From Macrosoma leucophasiata (lineage: Eukaryota; Arthropoda; Insecta; Lepidoptera; Hedylidae), in assembly GCA_036365455.1 (NCBI GenBank), contig JAWQUS010000003.1:1694001-1758000 (forward strand): a stretch of DNA of 64,000 bases, written 5' to 3'. Made by a program: the position numbers and the translations under genes. Below are positions 44,704 through 56,056 of this stretch, piece after piece. A model generated the notes under the pieces. It ran no database searches. It saw nothing but the letters and a program-made list of their open reading frames with translations, and was not told the DNA's origin. The number at the start of each line of letters is the position of its first letter. Positions within the stretch are counted from its first letter, which is position 1.

Positions 44704-45408
44704 TAAAAAATATATATTCAGAGTTCTTAATAATATAGGTACCCTTTATACAAATAAATACAAGCGCCATCTATTGGCACCTACGTAAAATCACATGAAA
44801 GCGCTATCTAGTGGTGAATGCCCCTCACTTTTCCCAAACTTTACGTTCAGTTGCCAATCTATACCCTATATACTGTATAATCTATGCGTACGACAGTCAC
44901 TCTGCGTCAGCGAGCGCGTGCGGACGCAACTGATGTTCGACTTAAGTTATTTATGTCACGAAAGTCCAAAAGCTTAATAAAATTAAGGTTATATGACAAA
45001 GCGTTAATCTCTCCTTTAACCACCGCCTCATCTTTATTATTTTATTCCTCTTTTTTCTCTATTCACGGTATACAAACGAAATATCGACATCCTATCCGAG
45101 CAATTCAGTTGGTTTCAAACCGTGTAGCCCGCAATCCGTATCTCACTTCCGTTCAAGGTCACCTTGGTTTCATACCCCATTTTAAACCGTGTAGCAGACG
45201 CTTTAGACCCTAAAGTTAAGGGGGTTATAATTCAGAAGAAAAAAAGACTGATAAAATTTGAAACTTGATATTGACAAGGATGGCTTATGCCCATTAGTTC
45301 GATTCATTATTTCGATCGTCGAAATAATGAGAATTATTTTTCTCATTTGTCTCGTGTTGGTTAGGCGTGATGGGGACCATGGGCGCCCCCGACTTCCCCC
45401 GACGCGTT

Positions 45409-45605
45409 ATATTGGGATTTATCCATTTTCTGTAAATTTCCCAGTACCTCGAAGTTTGGTAACGTGCCCGAGAGTGTCAACAGGTTCGCGACCTGTTTCA
45501 TGGTCCAAAAACGGAACCGGCGAATCGTGAGTGTTTGCGTGTATGATTGAATGCATGCATTTACCTCTGCCTACCCCCTCGGGGATTACAGGCGTGAAGT
45601 TACGT
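45409..45605 (+). mobile_element. SINE B, head missing
   Basis: The body and tail are present (tttgtaacg..cgacctgtttcatgg...ggggattacaggcgtgaagt). Confidence 0.75.
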
Positions 45606-45869
45606 TTATTAATACAAGCAAACACGAGTTTGACAAACAAAGCCTTGATACCAACAGCGAAATTGCGAACGAATGGACCCGATAGCGGAACAGGGCGATT
45701 CGCCAGGATTGGCGACTTCCCGTGCTGACGTGCATCCAAACCGCTACGTAATCAGGTTGCTGACGCCTTGTCCATACCTAGATACATTATAAATATTCGC
45801 AAACATAAGGAGCTGACAAGCGAAATCAGGATATGTTTATTCAGTTTATTCAATTATGTAATATCCTAA

Positions 45870-46015
45870 CCCCCTTATTCATAAACGTACATTAGACACA
45901 TTTTAGCTATAGAATGCTTTGTCTTTGTCAGTTGCATTGTCAAATGTGCAGGATAGAAAGAGACAAAGCAGAGATTAGCAACACTTTAGCTAAAATACGT
46001 TTATGATTAAGGGGG
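45870..46015. mobile_element. Foldback element ccccttattcataaacgta, copy 1
   Basis: It is flanked by TAA (45867-45869 and 46016-46018). The ends ccccttattcataaacgt and (inverted) ccccttaatcataaacgt are clear. It is 146 bp. Confidence 0.85.
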
Positions 46016-46139
46016 TAATTATCTGTACTTATAATAAATCTGTAGAAGTGTAAATTCTGTACATCAAAAATATTGAAAAAATAAATACCAGGGGATGTTA
46101 TTAGATCGATAATGAACACAAATATGTGATTAGAATTTT

Positions 46140-46532
46140 TTTTGTCTGTCTGTCTGTCTGTCTGTTTGTTCAAGCATCACATAAAAACTACATGGCGATT
46201 ACAATGAAACTTGGTATGATTATACTTTAACCTTTGGCGCACAACACTGGGTACTTTTTATTCCGGAAAAATGTCTATTTGTCTGTGTGTTTGTGCACGC
46301 TAATATCAGAAACGGCTTATTCGATTAGCGGTTTACCACTAATATATTGTGGTAAGTTTCACTTAAGATTAAGTGTTTGTTTCATGTGAATCGGTTCAGA
46401 AATAAAAAAGTTATGTCAATTTAAAAAATCGTATCGAATATTTTTAAGCTATTCTGTACCTTAGTTCTATCTTTAAGGGAGTTTCGTACCTAATAGATAA
46501 AAACGGACCCTACGGATAACTAATCCTCCGCT

Positions 46533-46563
<31 letters not shown>

Positions 46564-47168
46564 ACCAGACTGTATCTCATAAATAGTGATAGCTAGAAAG
46601 GTAACATTTTCACAAAGTATGTATTTCTGTTACCGCTATAATGTAGACGCTTAAATTTTTTACAGAATTTTTAGGTCTTATGTTGTGTTGAAGCCTCCAT
46701 AATAAATCTATATACATACAAATAAATAAAATTGGATTGTCTGTTTGTAATATTGAAATAACCGCTTTTAACTAAACGCATATTATGTATGTATACACGG
46801 TACATATACCTTACAATTTTTGTCTGTCTGTCTGTTTGGCGGGGCTAATCTTGGGAACGGCTTGACCGATTTTGACGGGACATTCACTGGCAGATAGCTG
46901 ATGTGGTAAGGAGTAACTTAGGCTACTTTTATCTCCATACATCCATACACACATACTTACCTACATACAAATAAGTAGAACTGGAATGTATCCGACTTTG
47001 ACGGGACTTCCATGGGTAGGTAGCTGATCTAACAAGGAGTAACTTAGGCTACTTTTATCTCCATACAACCATACATACCTACATACAAATAAACAGAATT
47101 TGAGTGTCTCCGATTTTGTCGGGACTTTCACTGGCAGATAGCTGATATCATAAGGAGTAACTTACGCT
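46140..47168 (+). mobile_element. Helitron-like repeat cluster
   Basis: Several tgtctgtctgtctgt runs are followed by phrases such as gaacggcttgaccgattttg. A block (ggcagatagctgat.t..aaggagtaacttaggctact) occurs three times at about 46892, 47013 and 47132. It looks like a partly tandem-amplified Helitron-like repeat. Boundaries are uncertain. Confidence 0.5.
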
Positions 47169-47169
47169 A

Positions 47170-47262
47170 CTTTTATACTAGCTGCGCCCACGACTTCGTC
47201 CGGGTAGATACTGAACAATCATATTTTTTCTCACGTAGGCGAAGTCGCGGGCACAGCTAGTA
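47170..47262. mobile_element. Foldback element (ctagctg..cccgcgacttcg)
   Basis: The ends actagctgcgcccacgactt and aagtcgcgggcacagctagt are inverted copies, about 93 bp in all. Relatives are at 59382-59469 and 14208-14265. Confidence 0.75.
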
Positions 47263-47557
47263 TGAAATAATTGAAGAAAGAATTGAAAAACTGAATAAAC
47301 ATTACACCATCAAACAATTAAGAGTATATCCTCCTGGAGAGCACTTTTACATCGTCATTTTTTTTTAAACTACCCTAGAGTGAATAACCACTACCTAATA
47401 ATAATCAAAACCCATAATAAATTAAAAAGAAACGAAACAATTATGTTTAATATGGAAAGAATCATTTATTTACAAATTCCTCCATTTCCCCATTTGAAAG
47501 GAAACCGAGAAATGAATGTATTTGGTCGTCATAATAAAGGTAATGAAGATATATATC

Positions 47558-47741
47558 ACTGGTGGAAGTGTTCATTGTAGGAGGTTGAGGGCGTAGGCAC
47601 CACCGCATTAATCTATCTGCCGCCAAATGGTAGTGTTCACGTGTCAGCACTATCGTTTTCCGGTAAGATAGTATGGGCCCGTATTAACTATCACCGATAC
47701 GTAGCAACTGAGGTTTCGGAGGTGGCAACGTATCTGCATTT
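47558..47741 (+). mobile_element. Family A, 5' part
   Basis: gttgagggcgtaggcaccac to ggtggcaacgtatctgcatt; it then meets element H. Confidence 0.75.
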
Positions 47742-47749
47742 AAGTTTTT

Positions 47750-47941
47750 GACGTGACAACGTCTTAAATTAGGTTGCGGCTCGGAGTCACTCATGAAAAA
47801 ATGTAACGCCCGGTAACGTAACGATGAGTCACCGAACGAGAGAGAGGCCTGCCGGACCGGCGAATGCCTTTCTACCGAGAAAAAGACGTTGTCACGTAAA
47901 ATCTTCGCCCGTAAAACCGACTTTACAGGCAACCAGTTTTT
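47750..47941 (-). mobile_element. Element H, copy 2, between family A pieces
   Basis: It is an inverted copy of 40131-40322 and interrupts a family A region (47558-48090). Confidence 0.75.
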
Positions 47942-48090
47942 TTATGTAATTGAAGTAAGCATGCAGTTCACACAGATGTTAAGTGATGACTGCAGCCTAT
48001 AGACACCCACACAAAGATCAAGGTCAGAATGCAGATGTGTTACCACTCCTGAGGCCTAAGGTTAACCTCTGTGCCAGAAATCTAGACTAC
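47942..48090 (-). mobile_element. Family A, tail half
   Basis: tgtaattgaagtaagcatgc to cctctgtgccagaaatc. Confidence 0.78.
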
Positions 48091-48099
48091 AATTTAGAC

Positions 48100-48168
48100 T
48101 ACAATCATCACTTAACATCGATGTAAACTGCATACTTGTTTGCCACTTTCATTACATTAAAAAAACTA
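48100..48168 (+). mobile_element. Family A, tail end
   Basis: caatcatcacttaacatcga, then ccactttcattacattaaaaa. Confidence 0.7.
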
Positions 48169-48871
48169 TTAAAATTTGTTCGCGCTTACACTTTGCGTGC
48201 TTGAACCGGTTGTTCGCACGAGTTGGTGGGAGCATCGGCTTGGTCAATCGCAGCGATGACACTATGACGTAGTGGTGACGCTCTACAATCGCATTGGTTC
48301 GCTAGTTTTGTTCCGACCCCTTACCTTCCTCGAATCATGTAATGGAATGAATAGACACTTTTTGATGTTGAACGCAGCAGATCTTTTATTTCGTATTTTT
48401 CGCATATAATTAATTATCCCATATCGTAACGACAACCGCGTATCGTCAATTTCACGCAAACACATACACAAAATTGTATTGTGGCTGAATTACAACAACT
48501 TCAAGAAACCCACTTCATCCCATACTAGTACTCTATTTTAGAATCCGTAATCATTCCAAGTTTGAATTTATTATGAACCTTTCAACATTTGAATTTATAA
48601 CAATCCAGGGGCAAACAATAATATACCGATAACATTAACAAAGTTTGCATTCTCAGGAAGAAATATTAATGAAACAATGGTGGAAGTGGCTAGCTAATTT
48701 TGAATTCTAATCATGTAAAAAGCTTTGTTCAATCGATGGCGCCAGGGAAATAATAGACTAGCTGATTTAAATGTAGCTTCAGCACTGCGGTAATATGAAA
48801 TTACAAACACGCCAATTTAAAGCTCGATGTGAACAAAAGAACGATTTTTTTTACTGAATTAATCTAGATTT
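48169..48871. other. No feature recognised
   Basis: No coding or repeat signal was seen. Confidence 0.55.
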
Positions 48872-49486
48872 TGTTTTTTTTTTTATGTAATGGAAGTGGC
48901 AAATAAGCATGCAGTTCACATTGATGTTAAGTCATGACTGCAGCCTATAGACACCCACAAAAAGACCAAGGTGGTCAAAATACAGATGCGTTACCTGAGG
49001 ATTATTACATATTCTCTGCCTGAGGCCTAAGGTGTTATGTCTCTGTGCCGGAAATTACAAGGCAGTAGATTACCACCTGACCGGAACACGATAGTGCTGA
49101 ACACTACCATTTAGCGGCAAGTATATTAGGTCGGGTCAGGTATTGTGATGGGTGACCGCTAGTGGCAAATTAAATGCGCGTTTCCGTGCTTCGGAGGACA
49201 CGTTAAGCCGTCGTCCCGGTTGCTATCGATTGAGCAGTCGTTAAACCTTGTCGGAGCCCTTATGGGCGGTTTGAAAACATCCGACACCGGGTTGGCCACT
49301 AACCCGTTTCTCCACCAATACGCATTGGAGCAGCGTGGTGGTGTAAGCTCCAGGCCTCCCCCTAAAGAGGGAGAGACTCGTGCCCAGCAGTGGGACATAT
49401 AATGGGTTGCCATTATTATTTATATATTAGGTACTGCGGTGGTGCCTACGCCCGCGAGCTCCGTCACTGGAGCTCTACCACCAGTT
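48872..49486 (-). mobile_element. Family A split by a family E insertion
   Basis: The two A parts (48872-49131 and 49423-49486) flank the E copy at 49132-49422. Confidence 0.9.
49132..49422 (+). mobile_element. Family E insertion with 10-bp duplication
   Basis: tatattaggt flanks it (49122-49131 and 49423-49432) and it splits a family A copy. It is 5'-truncated and its tail is ttgccattattattta, so E behaves like a retroelement. Confidence 0.9.
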
Positions 49487-49551
49487 TTATTGGATTTATC
49501 GCAAAAACACATGGGAATGAAAATTATTTGAAGAAATTTGGAAAGAGAGAT

Positions 49552-49702
49552 TTGACTTCAGATGGGACTTGAACTCGCAACCACTGGAATACTAGTCCAG
49601 CCGCTTACTTACTTATGGACTTCGGTAGCTCAGTTAGGACTGTTAGGAGAGGCTGGAATATAGATCCCAGTGCTCGCAGGTTCAATTTCCGTCTGAAGTC
49701 AT
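49552..49702. repeat. Inverted pair of tRNA-like heads
   Basis: The left minus-strand unit (gacttcagatgggacttgaa on plus) and the right plus-strand unit (ggacttcggtagctcagtta...cgcaggttcaatttccgtctgaagtc) face away from a short centre. The right unit has A- and B-box-like motifs. It is a tRNA-derived pseudogene pair rather than functional tRNA genes. Confidence 0.6.
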
Positions 49703-50000
49703 TTTTTTCTTTAAAAAAGAGTATGGCTCTAAGTACTTAATATTATTCAGTAGAGTTCTTCTAAGTACCTAAGTAGTAATTGTGTTGGGCACGTGATTCA
49801 TTTTTCTTTTGTTTTTTATTTTGTAAACTAAGGTAAGTAAGACAAATTCCGAGTAAAATTACTAACCTAAAACATTTTTGTTAAATATCAATTGATTTTA
49901 TAGCTTTATAACTTAATTAACCAAGTTTTTAAACAACACACAGTTCAACGTTTTGTTTTACTAAGCGTATTTTTCATTCAAATTATTAAGAGGTACAATC

Positions 50001-50006
50001 ACTTAC
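50001..50006 (-). promoter_or_regulatory. 5' splice donor (gtaagt)
   Basis: On the minus strand the sequence reads caa|gtaagt, a full consensus donor at the end of the WW-domain exon. Confidence 0.75.
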
Positions 50007-50399
50007 TTGCAATAATACAGCCTGCCGTCCCTCCCCGTGTGAACAGTCCATCCTTCCTTCAATTCAGCCTGAAGTCTCTCCAGTGCCACCTCATCCTCCA
50101 AAGGCCCTTTGCCCTCCAGCCTAGGACTCCCGCATCCCAATCTGGGACTCCCAAACTTTGGACTAGCTCCCAGTTTTGGACTGGTGCCCAATTTGGGACT
50201 ACTAGACGCTCCATCGCTCAAGCTGGGACTCCCAGTGAGGCGAGAACCAATGTTGGGACTGGGATTGGGACGGGGACTAGAGGTGAGCTTGGGACTGAGA
50301 CTCGGGACCAGCTTGGGGCTGGCCGTGCCGCTGGGACCAGGCGACGATGACGCCTGCTGCAGCAGCATTCTTACATCATTGCACCATTTTAGGGGTTAT
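50007..50399 (-). CDS. Host-gene exon: Ser/Pro-rich region and first half of a WW domain
   Basis: On the minus strand an open frame from ATG 50368 encodes about 100 residues rich in SPKLG/SPRLG-type repeats. An acidic/helical stretch (EDEVALERLQAELKE) follows, then GWTVHTGRDGRLYYC. The last segment matches the first two strands of a WW domain, which binds proline-rich peptides. The exon ends at 50007 with donor caa|gtaagt. The split codon AA| would complete as Asn, the residue usual after YYx in WW domains, so the rest should lie in a downstream (lower-coordinate) exon. A good acceptor (ttttattttcag) ends at 50400, but the frame has TAA right after it. Either translation starts at ATG 50368 in an exon with a short leader, or another acceptor is used. 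The parent gene is not identified; a RhoGAP or adaptor protein with a WW domain is one guess. Confidence 0.7.
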
Positions 50400-51960
50400 C
50401 TGAAAATAAAAAATGAAGTCATTTTAACATTGGAAATAAAAAACTGCTCAATAATTATATTTTAAGATCTTAAAATAGAAAGTTTATGAATTTAATATGT
50501 CGAACATTTATTGTAACCCTGAAAATAAACGCCAGGTAACATTTCTTAAAACCTGCAAATCATTATCCGTAAAAACTTAAAACTGACAGTGGCACAGGCG
50601 AGAGACCTAAAAAGTGTTCAAAAGAATCGTGGAAACGAAACGCCCTCGTTGGGAAGCTCTCTAAAATGGCAACACCGATTAAAACTGGCCGCAAAAAGTC
50701 CACAGCAAATGCCGTCCAAATTGCTGCGAAAAAAAGAGAAACAAGTTCCCGCGCAAACCGTAATCGTTGGGTTCTAAATATGAATGGAAATACCCGCCAT
50801 TTTTGCTATGGCATTTTACGCGTTTTTATTGGGTGAACGATAAAGCGTGGGGATTATAATATTTTGCAAAGCATTTTCGTTTCGTTACGCTCGAGTTCGT
50901 AAATATGCGACAAACCCGGGGGAATTCCCGCCTACTTTGTTATGATGTAAACAGATTAACGCGGTACTTTTCTACAGCTGAATATTGTTTATGTTGAACA
51001 CTTTTTCCAATTTTATTTCATTCATGGCTGTCACATTAATTTATGGGTAGTATTTAATCTTACAACTGTAAATCCACATTTTTCTATCAAAGTATTCGAA
51101 ATTGATGACAAAAATACTGAATTGCACACTAAATTTGCCCATCAAATAAATCAAATATACTACTGTTTGATGTTTAAAGCTTAACTATTTTACTGAATTA
51201 CTATCTGATAACTTATAGTAAATCTAATTATGCTTTTAGTGCAACGATACATTTAATCTGTTATTTTGGAATAAGTACATGAAAAAAAAAAAGTCACCTA
51301 TTAAATTTTAAAGAAAAAAAAATCTAACCTAACCTAAAACATGCATTCTTTGTTAAGCAATTTTAGATAATGATTTTAGTAATTCGGTGGTAATATTGGA
51401 TAATTTAGTGTGCAAATCAGTATTTTTGTTATAAGGCGAGTCATTTTGTTTTAGAATGCTTATATCTGTGGTTTTAGCAAGATTTTCGTAGTAAAACTAG
51501 ATAAATAAAGTCGCTAACTTTGATATATTTTAGACATTTTCTTATACTACACATTTAGTTATACAATTATTTAATTTGATAAAAAGTCATTTATTTGATA
51601 TGCTGGTACATTATTAGTGGATAATTGTTAAATTTTAAATAGAAGTGCAATTAAAAATTCCCCTTAATTTATTGTCGAGTAACAATGTTGTGTACCTGCA
51701 ACCTACCGCCCGCTGACGGCCGTTCTGCCCACAGAACAGAAAAAGATTTTCTGTTCTGTGGTTCTGCCGCTTGATTAACTACGGGGCTGACATACATCAA
51801 ATCAACAATTTTTAGGCCTGTATTCCGAAATATCCACAAATAATCCCCTATAGGGCAGGGCATATATGACAACGAACGATCACAACTCGTACTTGCTTTA
51901 AAAGCGAGCTTCATACATTGTAGGAAACGTCTTTACGGTTTTTCTTGCATACCTACACTG
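50400..51960. other. Probable intron or upstream sequence of the WW-exon gene
   Basis: Upstream on the minus strand of the exon. AT-rich; no further exon was recognised. Confidence 0.4.
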
Positions 51961-52316
51961 TTTTATGTAATGGAAGTGGAAAACAAGCATGCAGTTCACA
52001 TCGATGTCAAGTTTATTCAGTTTATTAATTTATTTCATATAAATAATTAGGCTCCTGGAGAGCACTTTTACATCGTTATTTTTTTTGTTTATACTAACTT
52101 AAAGTGAATAGTATCTAGTAAGTGATGACTGCAGCCTATAGACACCCACACAAGGACCAAGATCAAAATGCAGATGCGTTACCACTCCTGAGGTCGTATA
52201 TTACCACCTGACCGGAACACGATAGTGCTGAACACTACCATTTAGCGGCAAGTATATTAAGTAATGCGGTGGTGCCTACGCCCGCGAGCTCCGTCACTGG
52301 AGCTCTACCACCAGTG
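51961..52316 (-). mobile_element. Family A with ~110-bp insertion
   Basis: Between tcgatgtcaag and gtaagtgatgactgcagcct lies about 110 bp (52010-52120) containing ggagagcacttttacatcgt, also found at about 47337. This is a probable LINE tail. Confidence 0.82.
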
Positions 52317-52956
52317 AAAATAAATAGTTACGGAATAATCGCCTGTGCACACTTAATGATACACATACCCTGTATACATTACCCATAAATATTTTTGGGC
52401 CTAAAAAATACACGAACAAAGAACATACTAATATATTATCAAAATAATGGTTCAGAATTTTCAATGCATCCTCATTATAAGTTCAACAAACGAAATCTAT
52501 AAGGAAAAAGATAAGAAAGAAATCACAAAGAATATCACTTATAAATGGTTATACCTACTGAATCACGTATTCTTTTAGATTGAATCCTCCAGAAATCTGT
52601 AATGAAACAACATAAAAGCCTGGCAGACACTTTTGGATATTAATGAGTAAAATTCACGGATTATGTAAAGGTATTTCTTTTATTTCAGTTGCCTTTTTGG
52701 GTCGTATTGGCGTATTACGCCGCGAATTGGTTTTGAATCAGGATTTTCGTGTTTCGGCAATCCATCTAAAAGGTACGAATGCTCATTTGATTGAAATTAC
52801 AAATATACATACCTAATAAATATATTTATATATATAGACAATTTGGACAAACACATCTATCTATGTGACCCTATTTATAGGGCCAACAATACCTGGAACG
52901 GAAGTATAAGTAGATATAAAACAAATCAATATAAATAAGTATACTAATAAAGAACG
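52317..52956. other. No feature recognised
   Basis: AT-rich with a small tata-rich patch at about 52815. Confidence 0.55.
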
Positions 52957-53060
52957 AGTCGTTAAACCTTGTCGGAAGCCTTATGGGCGGTTCGGCAACA
53001 TCCAACAGCGGGTTGGCCACTAACCCGTATCTCCCACCAACCCGCATTGGAGCAGCGTAT
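52957..53060 (+). mobile_element. Family E internal fragment
   Basis: gtcgttaaaccttgtcggaa to ccgcattggagcagcg. Confidence 0.75.
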
Positions 53061-54780
53061 TCTAGACTTACATTCCTATGATTTCCGGTACAGAAGGCCA
53101 TCAAAAGTGGCAACGCCAACGCATCTACACTGCGACCTATAGATTTGCTTAAAATGTTTAGGTATAGGTGGTGGTAAGTATTTCATCCATGTCATAAAAC
53201 CTTTGGTCTAAAATTTCACTTTGTTGCCACACTCAATTACCTCGTGTTTCATGCTAACTTTACTCAAACATCTCTAGGCTAGCAAACAAATTATTTGTCA
53301 TCAAAAACAGGTTAAATATATTCAGAAACGGATCTCCCGCTTATTACTGCATATACCTATTAGACTCTCTGCATTAATTTCACTTTCTATCATCCTTTAT
53401 CCTACCTCTGTTGTCGCCATTTTGCTAAAACATCTCAAAGCTTAAAGCCATGAAACAGTATTTAAAAATTCAGCCCAAAATTCACATACATCTGCAGTAA
53501 ACATCAAACAGATAATCCATTCTACATAACTGAGTCACCGACAAGTACCGCACGAACTTCATTCCTGTACTCCGAGACCCTCGTGTTTTAATGAACCCTA
53601 TCTTTAGAAGTTGCCTTTGTCATTTGCCAGCCTGGGGGTAACTCATTTTGTACGAGCTCCGGCCTGAATCTTGCATTGTTCACGTTGTCTCCTTATAATA
53701 TTTTAGCTGTTTGCTTTAATATAAGTCTTGCACGAATATTTCCATCGAAACATACATACTCTGTTAAAAAAAATACTATCGTTCTTACACGACTGTTACC
53801 CGTATTTCGATGATTAAACCTTGTTTAATTTTTCCATCTTGCTTTCATTCATTTTATTTCCTACTAGAACATCCTGAAATTTGAAGTCATGAAACGGTAT
53901 TTCAAGATCTACCTACCTATCTCAAAATTGGCGTATCTCTGCAAAACCATCAAATAATTATTGCATTTTGCGAAACGCAGTCACCGTCAAGTACCTCGCA
54001 AACGTCATCCCTGTACTCAGAGACCCTCATGTTTTAATGAACCCTCTCATTAGAAGTTGGCTTTGTCATTTGCCAGCCTGGGGGTAACTCATTTTGTGCG
54101 AACTCCGGCCTGAATCTTGCAATGTTCACTTTTCTTCTAATAATATATTAGCTGTTGCTTAAACGTAAGTGTGGCATGTATATCTCAGTCGAAACTTATT
54201 CTTTCTGTTAAAAAAAAACTTTACTACCATGTACCTACTTACACGACTGTACCCCTGTTTTGAGGATTAGACTTTCTTTAATTTTACCATCTGCCATCAT
54301 TGCCTTCATTTTTTGTTCCTATTAACACAAAAACCATCAAACAGATAATGCATTTTGCGAAACGCAGTCACCGTCAAGTACCGCGCGAACGTCATCCCTA
54401 TACTCCGAGACTCTCATGTTTTAATGAACCCTCTCATTAGAAGTTGCCTTTGTCATTTGCCAGCCTGGGGGGTAACTCATTTTGTACGAATTCCGGCCTG
54501 AATCTTGCATTGTTCACGGTGTCTTCTAATAATATATTGGCTGTTTGCTTAAACATAAGTGTTGCATGAATATCTCCGTCGAAACATAATCTTTCTGATA
54601 AAAAAAACTTTACTACCGTGTAACTAATTTTACTTTACTACTTACACGACTGTACTTCTATTTCGAGGATTAGATTTTTTTAATTTTGCCATCTAACATC
54701 ATTGCCTTCATTTTTGTTCCTATTAACATAAAAACCATCAAACAGATAATGCATTTTGCGAAACGCAGTCACCATAAAGT

Positions 54781-55416
54781 CACCACTTATGGTTGGTGAC
54801 TTTCCGTACAAAGGAGTGGAGAAGTTTAAAAATACCTTGGATGCACTGTGACTGATTCAAACACGCGAGAGGAGGAAATAAACATCCGAATCCAAAACAC
54901 GCTGCGTTGCAGTGCAGGCCTACAAAAGGTATTGGCTTCCCGATTTCTCAGTAGACGCACCAAAATTCAGATCTACAAGACAGTCATAAGACCTATTTTA
55001 ACATATGGATGTGAAACCTGGACGCTAGCTCACAAAGAAGAGCAAAAACTACTAGTGACCGAGAGGAAAATGCTCAGGAAAATTCTAGGCGCTGTTCGGG
55101 ATGAAAGAGGAATCTGGAAGAGAAGGAAAAATAAAGATATAGAGCATCTGGTGGCAGAGCCAAATATCATCGGCCAAATAAAATCCCAGATGCTTCGCTG
55201 GCTTGGCCATCTTGAGAGAATGGGGGATGATCGAGCAGTGAAACTTGCATACTTGGGGCGACCTAGTGGCCGACGTCCAGTTGGTCGTCCCAGGTATCGC
55301 TGGAGTGATGAGGCGCTAAAAGATCTCCGTGATCTTCAGGTCGAAGACTGGCGGGTGGCAGCGCAGAACAGACAAAAATGGCTCATTTTGGGTCACTGCG
55401 CCCATAAAGAGAATAG
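54781..55416 (+). mobile_element. 5'-truncated RTE-like LINE insertion
   Basis: The perfect 14-bp duplication agtcaccataaagt flanks it (54767-54780 and 55417-55430). It interrupts a tandem array, and removing it restores the array unit. Confidence 0.9.
54848..55409 (+). pseudogene. RTE-like reverse transcriptase C-terminal fragment
   Basis: The protein includes RTKIQIYKTVIRPILTYGCE, a basic ERKMLRKILG stretch, MLRWLGHLERM, GRPSGRRPVGRPRYRW and DWRVAAQNRQKW. These are hallmarks of the RTE-clade C-terminus. The catalytic core is absent because the insertion is truncated. The expected KYLGCTVTDSN start is preceded by a frameshift near 54829 (an extra-A run in tttaaaaatac). The reading frame ends near the right duplication. 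The family differs from 63522-64000. Confidence 0.85.
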
Positions 55417-55707
55417 AGTCACCATAAAGTACGGCGCGAACGTCATTCCTGTACTCCGAGACCCTCGTGTTTTAATGAACCCTCTCATTAGATGTTGCCT
55501 TTGTCATTTGCCAGCCTGGGGTAACTCATTTGTACGAGCTGCTGGAATCTTGGATTGTTCACGTTATCTTCTAATAATCTTAGATATTTGCTTTTGCATA
55601 TTTTTTTGGCACAAATAACTATTCAACATTATTTCTAAAATGTAACCCTAAGCCTGTATATTTTGTGAAGAGACGGCGGTAAATTCATGCAATTCGTACA
55701 AAAACCC

Positions 55708-55857
55708 ACGACTCGTGCCCGGAGATGTGAACAGGCTCGCCACCTGTTACATGGGCCAAAAACTTAACCGGCGAATCGTGGGTGTTTGCATGTATGCTTG
55801 AATGAATGCATTTACCTCTGCCTACCCCTTCGGTGATTACAGGCGTGAAATTACGTA
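55708..55857 (+). mobile_element. SINE B, 3' part
   Basis: It contains ggctcgccacctgttacatg, ggcgaatcgtgggtgtttgc and ggtgattacaggcgtgaaat. Confidence 0.75.
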
Positions 55858-55901
55858 ATTTTATCAGTTTCAAGATAAAATTTCTGTAATATTTTTTTAT
55901 T

Positions 55902-56056
55902 TAATGTTAGTGGCAAACAAGCATGCAGTTCCCATTGATGTTAAGTGATGACTGACGCCTATAGACACTTACACAAAGACCAAGGTCAAAATGTAGATGC
56001 GGTATCACTCCTGATGCCAAAGGTGTGATGCCCCTGTACCGGAAATTACAGGGCCG
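55902..56056 (-). mobile_element. Family A, 3' half
   Basis: gtggcaaacaagcatgcagt to ggaaattacagggccgtt. Confidence 0.8.

Larger units (their letters stand above)
43201..45408. other. No gene seen
   Basis: AT-rich, with the LINE-tail-like fragment at 43935, the hairpin at 44667 and accgtgtag repeat motifs near 45118-45200. Confidence 0.5.
53170..55620. repeat. Tandem array of ~0.39-0.45-kb units
   Basis: The motif gtcaccg(t/a)caagtacc.cgc.aac recurs at about 53533, 53979, 54366 and 54767/55417, giving periods of about 446, 387 and 401 bp. Each unit contains ctcgtgttttaatgaaccct, a tttgccagcctgggggtaac block and catcaaacagataatgcatt. A partial diverged unit precedes the first full one. No coding sequence is evident. 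The RTE insertion at 54781-55416 splits the last unit. Confidence 0.88.

Noticed and set aside
50109..50465. 118-codon plus frame opposite the WW exon
   Set aside because: The repetitive SPKLG codons are open on both strands. The WW motif and splice donor support the minus strand.
53533..55417. CRISPR-like regular repeats
   Set aside because: Units are ~0.4 kb, diverged, and in a eukaryotic repeat context; they are a tandem array.
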